Shown here piece by piece: positions 1 to 11,261 of a stretch of DNA of 64,000 bases. The notes below the pieces were generated by a model. That model had not been told where the DNA came from. It did no database searches and saw nothing but the letters and a program-made list of their open reading frames with translations. The first letter of the stretch is position 1. Each line of letters begins with the position of its first letter. The stretch lies in the NCBI GenBank assembly GCA_026018925.1, contig JAKSZU010000002.1:87448475-87512474 (forward strand), in the 5' to 3' direction. Source of the stretch: Tupaia tana (lineage: Eukaryota; Chordata; Mammalia; Scandentia; Tupaiidae). The position numbers and the translations under genes are program-made.

Positions 1-545
1 CAATGATTAGATGAAATGGCAAGAAGAGTCAGCATCTCAATTATGAAAATCAGGATTATTTAATATTTCAAATGAAATGATTTTCTTTTACTTTAGAGTA
101 TATAAATTAGTTGAATTATGCTCAGAAGAAATTTAATGTCCAAGACCTCATTCTAAAAAATGTAACAACAATTAACTGGTGTGTTATGATGGACATCTTT
201 AAATTATTGACAATATTTATGAAGTTTATATTTTCCATTTTATGCACATCTAGTGCCTAGCCAAGTGAATGCACTTTTCATATTCTTCCTGTTTAGAGTT
301 TTTTACCCCAAGCTACATAATTCCTTGCTATTCAACTGAAAGTATCATAGCAGTATGTCATTTAATTGTGTTGCATTCAAACAACTTTCCTATTTGAGGA
401 GAATCTTTCTTGATATAAATATTGGTGGTAAGAATGTCCTACTTCCCATTATGATCTTAAAGGAAATGGTCAATGGTTTTATCTTATATCCAGAAACAGC
501 TGACTTTAGAAGTATGAGATGATTAATGCCTTAATTACGGCATTG
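1..545. other. Intergenic, nothing recognised
   Basis: AT-rich sequence with no usable open frame and no repeat that I recognise. Confidence 0.5.
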
Positions 546-1034
546 TGGGGTCAGCAGGTGGCATAAGGGTTAAGGCCCTGGACTCCCACATAGCCAACAA
601 TGGTTTAGTCCCAGACCCGGTGGCTTGCTTTCTCACTCTCCCTTTCTCTTCCCCTCTCTCTCTTTCTGTCTCACTCTGGTTAGTGTGTGTTCCCTGTAAC
701 AAATTTTTTTTTGGAGAGGTTTTTGTTATAGGGCGCGTGCGCTCGCCAGACAGACAGAAAGAGACATAGAGACAGAAAGCGAGAAATCACCCCCCAGGGG
801 GGATGGCCACGCTGCAATCCCTTCTCCTCCATTCTCCTCTCGGGATCTTGGGCACGCACACACACGCGCCCGGCATGAGTTTTAAGCCACCGGGTCCGGG
901 ACAAGAACCGCGGTCAACTATGTGGGAGTCCAGCGACATAACCATTACGCTAATTGCTGGTTCCCCCTGTAACAAATTTAAAAAGAAATAGTAATAATGA
1001 TAAATAAAATTAAATAAATAATTTTTTAAAAAAA
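546..1034 (+). repeat. Family B tRNA-derived SINE, split by a younger SINE
   Basis: A tRNA-like head with an A-box-like GTGGCATAAGGGTT and a degenerate B box is followed by a CT-rich tract. The left part is 546-706. The AT-rich 3' end, with AATAAA motifs and a T run, resumes at 980-1034. A family A SINE lies between the two parts, flanked by a duplication of family B sequence, so this element was in place first. Confidence 0.8.
707..964 (-). repeat. Family A tRNA-derived SINE inserted in a family B SINE
   Basis: Reads in reverse: T run, tail block, CCCCCCAGGGGGGATGG-like centre, then the tRNA-like head ending near 960. The 15-bp TSD CCCTGTAACAAATTT is perfect at 692-706 and 965-979. It is little diverged from other family A copies, which fits a recent insertion. 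Confidence 0.9.
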
Positions 1035-1219
1035 GTTACGGCACTGTTCGGAAACAATGCCATGAGAGATTGTGATACAAAACTATTTCGTGCACTAAAT
1101 AGTCTGAATCCATGAGCAACAAATGGAGTGTCTACTTTCATGTCATAATACATGCATTCAGAAAAAAATGCTCATTCACAAAATGTTTGCTTCTAGCTGC
1201 AGTTTGAATGTCCTTCAAA

Positions 1220-1560
1220 ATTGTGTGCATTGAGAATTCGCTATGATGGGATTAAGGTGAAAACTTAATTCAGCTATAGCGTTGAAAGGTGGTCTTTGAG
1301 AAAAGATTAGAGTTAGGGTCATTAGGGCAGGGCCTCTATAATTTGTCAGTTTATAAAGAGAGGAAATGAGACCAGACAAGTGGACATAGACACATGCACT
1401 CCTGCCCTCTACCAAGAGGTAATACAACCAGAAAACTCTCACGAGATGCAGCCCCTGAACCTTGGACCTCCAAACTGTCAGCTCAATAAACTTCTATTTT
1501 TATAACTTTCCTAGATTCATATATTTTCTGTTACTGGCACTAGAGAAAACTAGAATTCTT
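1220..1560 (+). mobile_element. Degenerate MaLR (MLT1-like) LTR
   Basis: The order of blocks matches MLT1-type LTRs as I know them: a GGGTCATTAGGGCAGGGCCT-like segment, TTTATAAAGAGAGGAAAT, GACACATGCAC, then a 3' part near CCTCCAAACTGTCAGCTCAATAAACTTCT with a polyadenylation signal. It is strongly diverged, so the subfamily is uncertain. No internal viral genes flank it. Confidence 0.55.
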
Positions 1561-2150
1561 CCCATTCTGAATTTCTGGAGTGTTTGAGCTCTAAAGTACA
1601 AGGAAGTATTGCTTCTCCTAGTGGACACAATAATTCTTCCACAGAATGGAATTGAATAGTTTTGCAGGTGGGTTTCCTTTGGAAGCAGAATTTTAGATTA
1701 AAATTATCACACAGGTGTATCAGGGAGTGCTAATGAGAGCAACAGCTGTGAAAGAAAAGGGATATAAGTAAAGGAGGGAAGTGGAGAGCAATGCTGCAAT
1801 GCAGTTTCAAAAGACCTCAGCTGACCTTATGAGTGGCCACAGTGAGTTGGTCCTTCAGAATTGTCCAATATTGGCTAAGAAGGCCAAATATGAATACCCC
1901 TGAGCCCATCCGATATTGGGTTTGGACTACTCTGAAAGAAGATTTGAACTTCAGTGAGATGGCACTCTTCAGTAGAAGCAAACCCAAAAGGCAATCCTTC
2001 TAGCAACCAGAGTACTAGATCCTTCATTTGGAAGGAAGATTGAGACAGTACATTGAATGTTCATTACAGACTACTAACAGTCATTATAAATCTCACACTA
2101 CTGGGAAAAGTAGTGAACAATAAAGTTATAACATTAGACTGAATAAAAAT
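1561..2150. other. Intergenic, nothing firm
   Basis: No gene. The part near 1680-1760 may belong to an ancient interspersed repeat that I cannot name. Confidence 0.4.
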
Positions 2151-2154
2151 TGGT

Positions 2155-2370
2155 CTAGTTGTGGTGGCACAAGCAGTAAGCCATGAAACTGGAACCATAT
2201 GGAGAGACCCAGTTTTAGATCCCAGGTTAACCTGAAGGCATCAGGTACATCAGGTATTCTGGCTAGCTTTGTGGCTGGGGAGGGTTACAGGGCGGCAAGA
2301 CCCTGTCTAGGGCACCTCTTGGAAGGGCACCATGAAATAAATAAAATAAAAATTATAATAATAATTTACC
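2155..2370 (+). repeat. Degenerate composite SINE (tRNA-like head, 7SL-like end)
   Basis: It starts with a degenerate tRNA-like head near GTGGTGGCACAAGCAG. It continues to GGCGGCAAGACCCTGTCT, which resembles the 3' part of 7SL/Alu-type SINEs, and ends in an AATAAAATAAAA tail. A composite tRNA/7SL origin is inference from these short matches. Confidence 0.4.
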
Positions 2371-2544
2371 CTAAGGATCAGGTGGTCAAAGACTGTTGTT
2401 TCACCAAAAGGGAAAAAGGGAGGATTGATGGAAACAAGGAGGACCCAGGGGTATATCCTTGTACTACAATGTCCAGCAGTAAAAGCTAATCTAAGACTAC
2501 TAGTTAGTCAAAACTGGAAAGACCAACAGGGACCAAGATCTTTC

Positions 2545-2720
2545 CAGAATAAAAGTTGTAGTCCCCTAGAGAACTTGTTAGAATTCAGATTGCTGAGCAT
2601 TATGCCCAGAGGATTTGTTTCAATGAGGGTGTGCAATGGCCCAGAATTTGCATTTCTTAACAAGTTCCCAGATGATGACAATGCTATTGGCTCAGGGAGA
2701 AGCAGTGGTGCAGGCTCTAC
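2545..2720. repeat. MER5-like hAT non-autonomous DNA transposon
   Basis: The segment has GAGAACTTGTTAGAATTCAGATT and, later, ATTTGCATTTCTTAACAAGTTCCCAGATGATG. These are the two characteristic blocks of MER5A/B-type Charlie (hAT) elements. It is old and degenerate. Confidence 0.6.
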
Positions 2721-3580
2721 ATTGGAGACTATTGAAGTAGGATTGTGACAGATCCACAGATGGAAGCGATACTGTTCCTGGAGATGGGTAAATGCAATTT
2801 CTGACAATATACATATTAGTTAGGCAAGAGATTTTATTTTGAAATATTAGTATGATAAAGGTGTTAAGTGTAGTTGAGGAGTCAAATATAGTGAAGAACA
2901 TTGGAAATCGGTCATTTTTCCTGTTCAGACTCTAATTCTCTTCCTATTTCAGGAAAACTGCCTTGCATGAGTCAGAGTAGAATGGAGAGTTTCGTTTCTC
3001 ATTGTAGAAGACAGAGGGAACAGCCATATCTGCACTCTCCCTGCCCACCTAAGGCCTGGAAAGGGAATGGATTTCTGGCTTGACTGTTTGGATTCACCTG
3101 CCTGGGACTATGCACCTTGTGAGAGTGATTTAGAATGGAGAAACAAAATTTGATGTGAAGTGGTATATGAGTGGATCTGCCAGATTTGGGCTCAGTCCTA
3201 GTAGCCGTGTTCCCAGAGGCAATTGTGGCCTTTAGAATGGTGATACGGAGGCATCTTGGCCAAATTTTCGCTGCCACAAAGTCTTAGGTACCATTTTATT
3301 TCCTGTTTCTTTTCCAAGATATGTATTCTAGTTTTGCACCAATTCTGACAAGCCCTCTACACTCCCTCAATATTATTTTCATTTTGATTAAGCCATTCTG
3401 AGTGAGACCCCAAAGCTTGCAACTAAGACACTTGACTGACATACACTTCCTTGTTCAGGAAGACTTTAACATGGAGCTAGCCAGTCATTCATTCTCTCAG
3501 TTCTGACAGAGATTACTACATCAAAGAGGTATTTCTGAATGTGTTTATAGAACCTTATTAAATGCCTTCCATTTTATTGT
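2721..3580. other. Intergenic, nothing recognised
   Basis: Apparently unique sequence. The short open frames have no protein-like features that I recognise. Confidence 0.45.
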
Positions 3581-3584
3581 ATCC

Positions 3585-3935
3585 TGTTTCTCCTCTGAGA
3601 TCCTAAGCTCCTTGCAGATCAGAACTGTCATTTCACCTTTTATTCTCTACAGTCAACTAACAAAACATCTGAATATGCATTATTTCCCATAAAAGAGGCA
3701 CATTTTTTTGCTTTTGCTGCCTCAGCATAGATGTCATCTCATACAAGAGTTCTTTTTTCACCATCTGTGACCAGCCCAACTCCAGTCAACTCTTTTTCAT
3801 GACCCTGGTTTATTTTCATTAAAACACTGATCGCTCTATTAAATTCTGTATCTTTTCATTTCAACAAATGTTTCTACCCCGTCCTGAATGTAAACTCAAT
3901 GAGAGCAGCAACCTTCACTATAAGATCAGCCTGGG
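3585..3935 (+). repeat. L2-like LINE 3' ends
   Basis: Two stretches resemble the mammalian L2 3' end, with blocks like CTAAGCTCCTTGCAGATCAGAACTGT and TGTAAACTCAATGAGAGCAGCAACC. These correspond to the L2 'actgtaagctccttgagggcaggg' region. No L2 coding sequence is left. Confidence 0.45.
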
Positions 3936-4135
3936 GGAAAAAAATTAAATCTCTCACTAGTTTCAGTGAAAGTCTGTCCATGAAAAGTATTTAGAATTTG
4001 GCCAGAATGGTCACCTAGTGAGAGTCATAGGAAATGGTCACTTCCTTCGAAGCACAACCGTTTACCAAATCATTGGCTAGCCCCACCCCCACCCCCATTT
4101 TCCCTTTCCATAAGTCACAACAAAATCCTGCCTTT

Positions 4136-4682
4136 CGGTATCTATCCAAAGGACAGAAGAATTCTTAATTGGAAAAGTGCTTCCACATGAAACCAAGCCA
4201 AATGCTCCCATACGGATGAATCGATTGAAAAACTGTGGCACATATACTCTATGGAATACTATTCAGCCATTAAAAAAAAAAAAAAACAGGCTTTTGACAA
4301 AAAGTGGAAGAATATGGAAGATTTACTGCTGAGTGAAGCAAGCCAGGTTATGAAGGAGAGACACTGTATGTCCCCACTTAATATATACCGAGTGTCTGCA
4401 CTCTATAGCTGAAACTGATTGATTTAAGGTTGTACAAACACAAGAGATAGGGGTTAGTGCCAGAAGTGGAGTGTGTAAAGAAGAGGGACCTAAGGAAGGA
4501 CATTTGGAAGAGGGATACAGAGAGAGAGCATTGACGGGATGGGGAGGTGTGGTGTTATTGGTGGAAGATACTCTGATCAATTGGACTGGGGAGAAATGCT
4601 CACACACATACTGAAATGTTCACTTTGTAAGCTAAATAATATGATTGAATTTATATAAAAAATTAAAATAAAAAAGTGAAAA
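4136..4682 (+). mobile_element. 5'-truncated LINE-1 (ORF2 end plus 3' UTR)
   Basis: It begins in the C-terminal part of ORF2 (ATCCAAAGGACAGAAGAATTC, then the ATACTCTATGGAATACTATTC segment typical of L1). It continues through a lineage-specific 3' UTR to an AATTAAAATAAAAAAG tail. The 14-bp TSD AAAATCCTGCCTTT is perfect at 4122-4135 and 4683-4696. It belongs to the same subfamily as the L1 at 34738-35774. It is coding-dead. Confidence 0.88.
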
Positions 4683-4696
4683 AAAATCCTGCCTTT

Positions 4697-5500
4697 GTCT
4701 AATGTATATTTAGAAGTCATCATTTGAAGGTTGAGTAGACTTCAAGATAGAATTCTTTGTCCTAATTAACCTACCAATGTTTCTTCCAAGATAGCTCTCC
4801 CTATAAGGAATTGTATATAATTTTCCCTAGTTTGATACGTTACCACCTAAATCTGTCTTCATTTAGATTATTTCTGTCAGAAATTCAAAATTAGGGGAGT
4901 CAAAGTATGCATGTATATAGATATGCCTTTGGGTGAACTTTGAGAAAGATATTTTTAAATGCTTAGCCTCTCCCTATGTAGTCATTCCATGGAGTACTTG
5001 AGTCTCATTTCAGCTGCATCACTGACCAGTAAACAAATCAACAGGAACCCTTGACTTGCATATTCTTGTTTATGAAACTAACGGAGTATATCAACTGTTC
5101 ATGTATTCAAATTGGCAAAAACATAGATGGAAAGTGACAGCTTTTGCATTTACTTACTAAATGGTGACTCACAGTTTAAAACTTTATTATGTTTAGCTTT
5201 TTTTCAAGCAAAAGAACTCATTGCAAGGTGTAGGTTTAGCCACCTGTGTTCAGGTATGCCTATGTTGGGTAGCAAACAAATGGTAGTCAACAAATCTGAC
5301 AGAGATGATAACAAGAGGATTAATACAGAGCTTGAGAAAAACAGCATAAATCCTGAAACTGCATTTCCACTGGGCTAATAAACTGTCATCTCACAGAATA
5401 CACAAGTGCTACCTTCCTTTAGGCAAAGATCATCCGAGCCTTGTGGGATTGGTGTTAATTTAGAAACCAGAGAGAGGAAAAATGAAGAAGAAACTGTAGA
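4697..5500. other. Intergenic, nothing recognised
   Basis: Unique-looking AT-rich sequence. No gene, and no repeat that I can name. Confidence 0.45.
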
Positions 5501-5511
5501 TGAGTAGACTT

Positions 5512-5756
5512 ACCTTTTTTTAATTTGCCAGAGGGTGTGTGCACTTACCAGAGAGACAGAGAGAGATGGGAAGGAAGAAAACATTCTCTATGGGGAATGG
5601 TCATGTTACAATCCCTTCTTTATTTCTCCCCTCTTTGGGGATTTGGGGCATACCAGTACATGCACACAGTGTGTTTTTCAAGCCACCATCTGGGATTCCA
5701 ACTGGCATGGTCATGTGGGGTTTAGCTTCCTTAACCACTAGACCATGGATTGGCCC
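5512..5756 (-). repeat. Family C tRNA-derived SINE
   Basis: Reverse copy: T run, TTGCCAGAGGG, GAGAGACAGAG tract, and a tRNA-like head ending in CTAGACCATGGATTGGCCC. The 11-bp TSD TGAGTAGACTT flanks it (5501-5511 and 5757-5767, the second copy ending TTT). Confidence 0.8.
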
Positions 5757-5979
5757 TGAGTAGACTTTTAAAGCCTTGACACAGCAGAGCAATGGCCAGA
5801 TCTTCAGAAACAGAGTGAAAAGAGAGAGAGAGAGATTTAAAAAGAACTCCCATGGAAGGGTCGACATCTAACATCACCCATCCTGCATTGTGCTTCTAAA
5901 CTCAGTCCAGTATCTGAGGTATGTATCCCCATTACCTCTTTCACTATTCATTTCAGTCAGATATAAACTCTCCGTCCAG

Positions 5980-6115
5980 CCAGAGTAGCCCACTGGATGC
6001 TGCTACTTGACCAGATGGGTCACACGGGAAGCTCAGTTTGGTTTTTGGCCCATCCTAAAGAATTGGGGATACTCGTATACACCCCACAGTCCCAGATACT
6101 CAGGAGGCTAAAGCA
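5980..6115 (+). repeat. 7SL-related SINE fragment
   Basis: The block CAGTCCCAGATACTCAGGAGG followed by CTAAAGCAGGGGGAATC corresponds to the 7SL/Alu segment near 'agtcccagctactcgggaggctgaggcaggag'. A GC-rich segment with tRNA-like texture precedes it. This is one of the main clues that the genome belongs to a lineage with 7SL-derived SINEs. Confidence 0.5.
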
Positions 6116-6149
6116 GGGGGAATCAAAACACAGAGAAGCTCATCTTAAC

Positions 6150-6183
6150 ACCCCCCCCCACACACACACACACACACACACAC
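6150..6183. repeat. (C)n(AC)n microsatellite
   Basis: A run of C followed by about 12 AC units. It sits at the 3' end of the 7SL-like fragment, a usual place for tail-derived microsatellites. Confidence 0.95.
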
Positions 6184-6239
6184 AAACTCATGAACTCTTC
6201 ACACTGGACTTTGGTTGCTTATGCCATTTCTAATAAATT

Positions 6240-7535
6240 TGACCTAACCTCTCTAGACCCTTCCTTAACAAATCTGCTGCCCTACCTCTACACTTTACCC
6301 ACAAATCTGCCCAGAAAAGCACAGAAAAATAAGCCCTCCTTTATGGACTATTGACTGAGGAGGAAAGAGAAGTTATAAAAAATAAACTCGGGCTGAACAG
6401 TCCTCCTTACAGACACACGCTCATGCTAAGTCTCAGGACTCCAGTGTCCCATTCTCCCTTGTTCTACTGAAAGTGAGCTCTTCCTAATTAAGTTTAGCGG
6501 CAACCTTCTCCTGAGTATTTTAACTTACCTATTTTAAAACACTTCTGTGATACTTGTGGATATTATGCTAATATTCTGGTGGCTGTTCATTTACTTACAG
6601 AGGTGAACTAGGGAGAGGGAGAGAAGTGTGACAGCTGACTGTGAACCCAGTATCACACCTCAGGGGTGGTGAAGTGTCTCTGTGTGACAGAGAGGACAAA
6701 TGGAAATCCAATCAAAAAAAAAAAAAAAAAAAACAGCTGTGTTTTTTGTGAACAGAAAAAGTGAGAGACAGAAATAGACACACTCAAGGGCTTAGGGTTT
6801 TAAGGAAGAGCACAGAGTTACATAAAACCTAAACCAGCTTCTGAATGTAAGTTTTGAAGAGGTGGCTATTTTCGGTTCTTAACATTTTTGAGGATACTGA
6901 CAAGTCTTGTCATAAAGAGGCGGTAGACTGGGAAACCCCTGGGCATGATCACAATATGTGAGGAAAGAACTCACCAAGGCCCAGAAGCAAGCATCACAAA
7001 CAAGTGACCTTGTACAACACCATTTAGAGGGTGCAACGGATCAGCAGCTCATGCCCAGTCTAGATAGAGAGGAAGAGGGACACACGAGGAGGGGGTGAAA
7101 TATAACAACAGGAACCAGGCTACTAAGATACCGCTAACTGGTAAGACCAAAGATTAAAATAAAAAACAGGCTTGAAGTTCCTGCTGAATACTGTTTGTGA
7201 AACCTTCTGTTTCCTTCTTTGCCCTTGATGTCTACTGTCTCTGCATTTCACCTTACAGAAATGTGGACAGTGATATTTTCTCACTGCACCTTCCTCTGTT
7301 CTGTCCTGTTTGTTCACTCTAGTAAACAAACACCTTCCTATCCCAAGTATGTGCCACCCTAATATGAGATTTTGGATGAACAGCACATAATGCTGCCAAC
7401 AGACTAGTAAGAACAAGGACCCAGGAAGTCACCCGCCCCATGCAAGAATCATGGCTGACAGGCACACAGATGAGCCCAGTGCTGTCAGATCACCTGACAT
7501 TGGAAGAAGTATTTAAAATATGGAGCTTTATGTGA
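6240..7535. other. Intergenic with an A run
   Basis: No gene. There is a 20-base A run at 6714-6733, preceded by GTGTGACAGAGAGGACAAATGG. This could be the tail of a very diverged SINE. The rest appears unique. Confidence 0.4.
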
Positions 7536-7539
7536 AAGA

Positions 7540-7772
7540 TCCTAATTTTGAAAATTTGTTTACTTTTTGCCATGAGCAAACACGGTAGTGTGAGAGAGAC
7601 AGCACCCTTGGTAGGCACTTGGTGAGCCACTTCAAAGCTAGCCTCCGTCATCCCTGAGTCACAGGCACATGAATACTCAGCACAGTCCAAGAGGACTCAA
7701 ACCCACAACTTTCCCATGTGGATCAGCCTTCCAGAGTGCTGTATTTTACTGCTGAACCACCATCTAGCCTTG
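7540..7772 (-). repeat. Diverged tRNA-derived SINE
   Basis: Read in reverse, it ends in a tRNA-like head (GGCTAGATGGTGGTTCAGCAG, then GTGGGTTTGAGTCC as B box). The body carries TGTGACTCAGGGATGACGG and a GAGAGACAGC segment. It is more diverged than families A-C and may be a separate subfamily. Confidence 0.5.
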
Positions 7773-8079
7773 AAAGGTACTAATTTATTTTTGTTGAATA
7801 TTTATTCAGGGAAATAGAATTATTCAAAGCATTTATTTACTGTACAGGCTTCTTAGACCAGTACCCTGAGTATGCTGCCTCTGAAATTATCTGGAGTAGA
7901 AAAGAAGACAAAGTTACCTAATGGGGGGAAGGGTATATGTAGAACTGGGAACATTTAATAAAGAGATACATCTATGTTTGCTCACAAACAGAAGAGGAAA
8001 ACATTTTATGATACATAGGAGATATGAAGAACATTCAACAAATTAGACCTGGAGCCTTCCCTAAAGAAACTTTCAGCCT

Positions 8080-8342
8080 GGGAACCAGCAGTTAGTGTAA
8101 TGGCTATGTCGCTGGACTCCCATGTAGTCGACCACGGTTCGCATCCCGGACCCGGTAGCTTAAAACTCACGCCGGGTGCGTGTGCGTGCATGCCCAAGAT
8201 CCCGAGAGGAGAATGGAGTAAGATGGATTGTGGTGTGACCATCCCCCCGGGGGGTGATTTCTCACGTTCTGTCTCTATGTCTCTCTCTGTCTGCCTGGCA
8301 AGCATACACGCCCTATAGCAAAAACCTCTCCAAAAAAAAAAA
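8080..8342 (+). repeat. Family A SINE
   Basis: Near-complete family A copy with a clear B box (GGTTCGCATCC), the CCCCCCGGGGGGTGATTTCTC centre, the CCCTATAGCAAAAACCTCTCC end and an A tail. Flanks AAAGAAACTTTCAGCCT (8063-8079) and AAAGAAACTTCCAGCCT (8343-8359) differ at one base. Confidence 0.9.
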
Positions 8343-8359
8343 AAAGAAACTTCCAGCCT

Positions 8360-8567
8360 AGGGGACCAGCAGGTGGTATGGTGGTTAAGAAACTGGACAC
8401 ACCCACATGGCCAACCACTGTTCGAGTCCTGGACCTGGTGGCTTGCTTTCTCAATTTCCTTCTATCTCTCTTTTCCTCTCTCTCTTTTTCTTTCTCTGTG
8501 TGTACCTCTCTGGTCAAATTACAATAAATAAATGAATAAATTAAATTAAATAAATAATTTTTTTAAG
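8360..8567 (+). repeat. Family B SINE, tandem to a family A SINE at one target
   Basis: Head GGGGACCAGCAGGTGG, CT-rich middle, then AATAAATAAATGAATAAA with a terminal T run. It is flanked by the same target sequence as its neighbour (8343-8359 and about 8568-8584), so the two SINEs share a triplicated target. Confidence 0.85.
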
Positions 8568-8618
8568 AAAGAAAACTTCCAGCTTATGAGCAATATATCA
8601 ATAAAAAACAGATGTCCA

Positions 8619-8884
8619 GGGAACCAGCAGTTAGCGTAACGGCTATGTCGCTGGACTCCCCCGTAGTCGACCGTGGTTCGCGTCCCAGATCCGGTGGCTT
8701 AAAACTCACGCCAGGCGCATGTGCATGCGTGCCCAAGATCCCGAGAGGAGAATGGAGGAGAAGGGATTGCGGTGTGACCATCCCCCCAGGGGAGTGATTT
8801 CTCGCTTTCTGTCTCTATGTCTCTCTCTGTCTGTCTGGTGAGTGCACGTGCCCTATTGAGAAAAAAAACTCTCAAAAAAAATAA
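8619..8884 (+). repeat. Family A SINE
   Basis: Well-preserved copy with A box TTAGCGTAACGG and B box GGTTCGCGTCC. The TSD is close to AAAAAACAGATGTCCA (8603-8618), with one mismatch downstream (AAAAAACAGAGGTCCA, ending at 8901). Confidence 0.88.
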
Positions 8885-8959
8885 AAAAAAACAGAGGTCC
8901 ATATGGTGTTTTATTAACTGAGTTCTTTGAAGTTTCTAGAATCTTTTGAGTGCCTTTTT

Positions 8960-9110
8960 TTTTTCTGAGAGTGATATTTGCTATAGGGTGCATGAGCTCA
9001 CTGGAGAGACAGAGAGATAGAGATACAGAAGGCAAGAAATCACTCCCTGGGGGGGGTGGGGGTGGCCATGCTGCAATCCCTTCACTTCCATTCTTCTCTC
9101 AGGTTTTTGG

Positions 9111-9147
<37 letters not shown>

Positions 9148-9257
9148 CACAATGCACACATGCCTAGCCTGAGTTTTAAGTGCTGGGTCCGGGACTTGAA
9201 CCACGATAGACTACATGGGAGTCCAGCGACATAACCGTTATTTCATCTACTGGTCCC
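8960..9257 (-). repeat. Family A SINE with internal (CA)n
   Basis: Reverse copy from the T run at 8952 to the head at 9257. An expanded (CA)n occupies 9112-9144, where the consensus has a short CGCACACACG-like block. TSD GAGTGCCTTTTT is matched by CAAGTGCCTTTTTT at about 9259. It faces the plus-strand SINE at 8619 across about 75 bp. Confidence 0.85.
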
Positions 9258-9658
9258 TCAAGTGCCTTTTTTGGAGGCTTCCTCTGCATAGCTTCCTAAG
9301 TTTTTCAGAAAAAGTTTTATGACAAGGATTTGGCCTAGTTTCATCCTGTAAAAAACCAGCAAGCAATAGTCAGGCAGGTACAAGCACAGTGACACCCCAC
9401 ACACATATGAGTGCATCAGGGTCAATATATCTGCAGGAGAATAAAACGGTGGCACTGTGGGAAAGGATTTTGTGGGAGTAATAGCTCTACCAGAGTTAGG
9501 GAAAGCCAGCCCTGCCTCAGGGGGAGCAGGGCTTTTCTGTGGGTTCCAAGTGGGAGATGCTAAATTATGTTTCCCAAAATAGCTTTCCAGCTCTACCCAC
9601 CAAGGTCAGGCCATGATCCTCAACAGGTGAAGCTGGTCTAGTGGTTAACAAGTCAGCT

Positions 9659-9925
9659 TTTGAGGCTTGGCCCCATGGCCTGGTGGTTAAGGGAGCTGGA
9701 TCCCATTTGACCAACCATGCAGCTTGAATCCTAGCCCCAGGTGCTTGAAAAATGTGCAAGGCACAGGTATATTCATACCCCAAATCCCAGCAGGATGGAG
9801 AAATGGAGAAGGAATTACGGCATGACCATGCTTTCAGGGAATGATTTCACCCCTCTCCCTTTTCTCTGTCTCTCTCTGGCCAGAGCGCCTGCTCCCTCTG
9901 GCGAGGGAGGGGGAAAACTCACCTA
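9659..9925 (+). repeat. Family C SINE
   Basis: Head AGGCTTGGCCCCATGGCCTGG, then GGATCCCATTTGACC, CCCAAATCCCAGCAGGATGGAG and the tail block ending in a short A-rich stretch. A partial second head (about 9626-9658, GGTGAAGCTGGTCTAGTGG) sits directly upstream. Confidence 0.75.
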
Positions 9926-9939
9926 AAAACATCTAGAAA

Positions 9940-11230
9940 AATTTCAGCCTGAAGTTTTATCAAAATTTATTTGTGAAACCTGGATTGTTATATGGTTCCT
10001 TAATTTCTTGGAGACAGGATAACCATAGCCTTTAGACTATATGGGCTCTTCCAAATTGATCATATTTTAAGAAATATTAGAAAACTGACTCTTGGGTAAA
10101 ATTGAAGACAGTCTTAGATTCTTACCCTGGCTTGACATCTAACTCTTTTGAATAGGACAACTGATCACTCCAAATTTCATGTGGGCCACGTGGAAAATAG
10201 GAATTAATAACATCTGTATATGATTTGACCCTGAAAATTATGTGCAGAAAAAAGGTGAAACATGAAAAATTTAGCATCTAGGAAAAAATTCTAGATTGCA
10301 TATATTAATAATACATGATTGATTTTATAAAGGATAGCCTTTTTTTTCCTAACAGATTCTTATCCACATTGCTTTCAAAAAGAAGATAATACACTTATCA
10401 TAACACAATGATAATACTTAGATAATACTCTTAAATACTTAAAAGAATAGCTTTTTGATAATTTATGATATTAGCAAAAAAATTATATAATAATATGGTT
10501 TTTGACTGAGAAAACTGGCAAAAAGAATTAGAGTGAATCTGTTATTAAACTTCTTATTAGTGTAGATATTTGTTGGTCCAGAAATAAAGACCTCAATATA
10601 TTAATATTAATGGTGGAAAATGAATCACTTCACTTACATTTTCAAAAATTATTAATACCCTGTTTAAAGATTCTCAGAACCATGTTTTATTGCATACCTA
10701 TGGCCACATCATTTCTTGATCCAAAAGATTAAAAGAAGCAGCATCAAGGTTATTCATGAATGATGCTAAATAATTCACTATGAATATATACACATATATC
10801 CTTCAGTAAAGGATCATGGTACCTCGAATATATAAATCTTAAATAAAGTAAATCGTTCGGAATATTTTCCTCATTCAAGAGCAAAGCAAGAATTGGAATC
10901 TGACTCCAGGATAGTGATTAAAGGAAGAAAACACTTTTAATATCTATAAACTACATTTACTGTAAATACAGCTACAGACTTTCTATTACTAAAGCATCAC
11001 GTGCTTTGAGCATTTTAAAATCATTGTATACTATCTCATTATTTTAACAAATGTAACTATTTCAAATGTGGAGTTTATAGTTTGAATATTTTTAGCCCAT
11101 AATATTTTGGTAACACATTGAACGTCTCCCCCATTAAAATATAATTTGAGAGTGCGTATAATCACCTTTAAAGCACATGTTGGCTTCTTAAGAAGTAAAG
11201 AGAAATTTCAAAGGGTTTCATCTATTTCCC

Positions 11231-11261
<31 letters not shown>

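Noticed and set aside
8100..8160. Intact tRNA gene in SINE heads
   Set aside because: A and B boxes are present, but the acceptor, anticodon and T-arm pairing are not maintained and each head continues into a SINE body.
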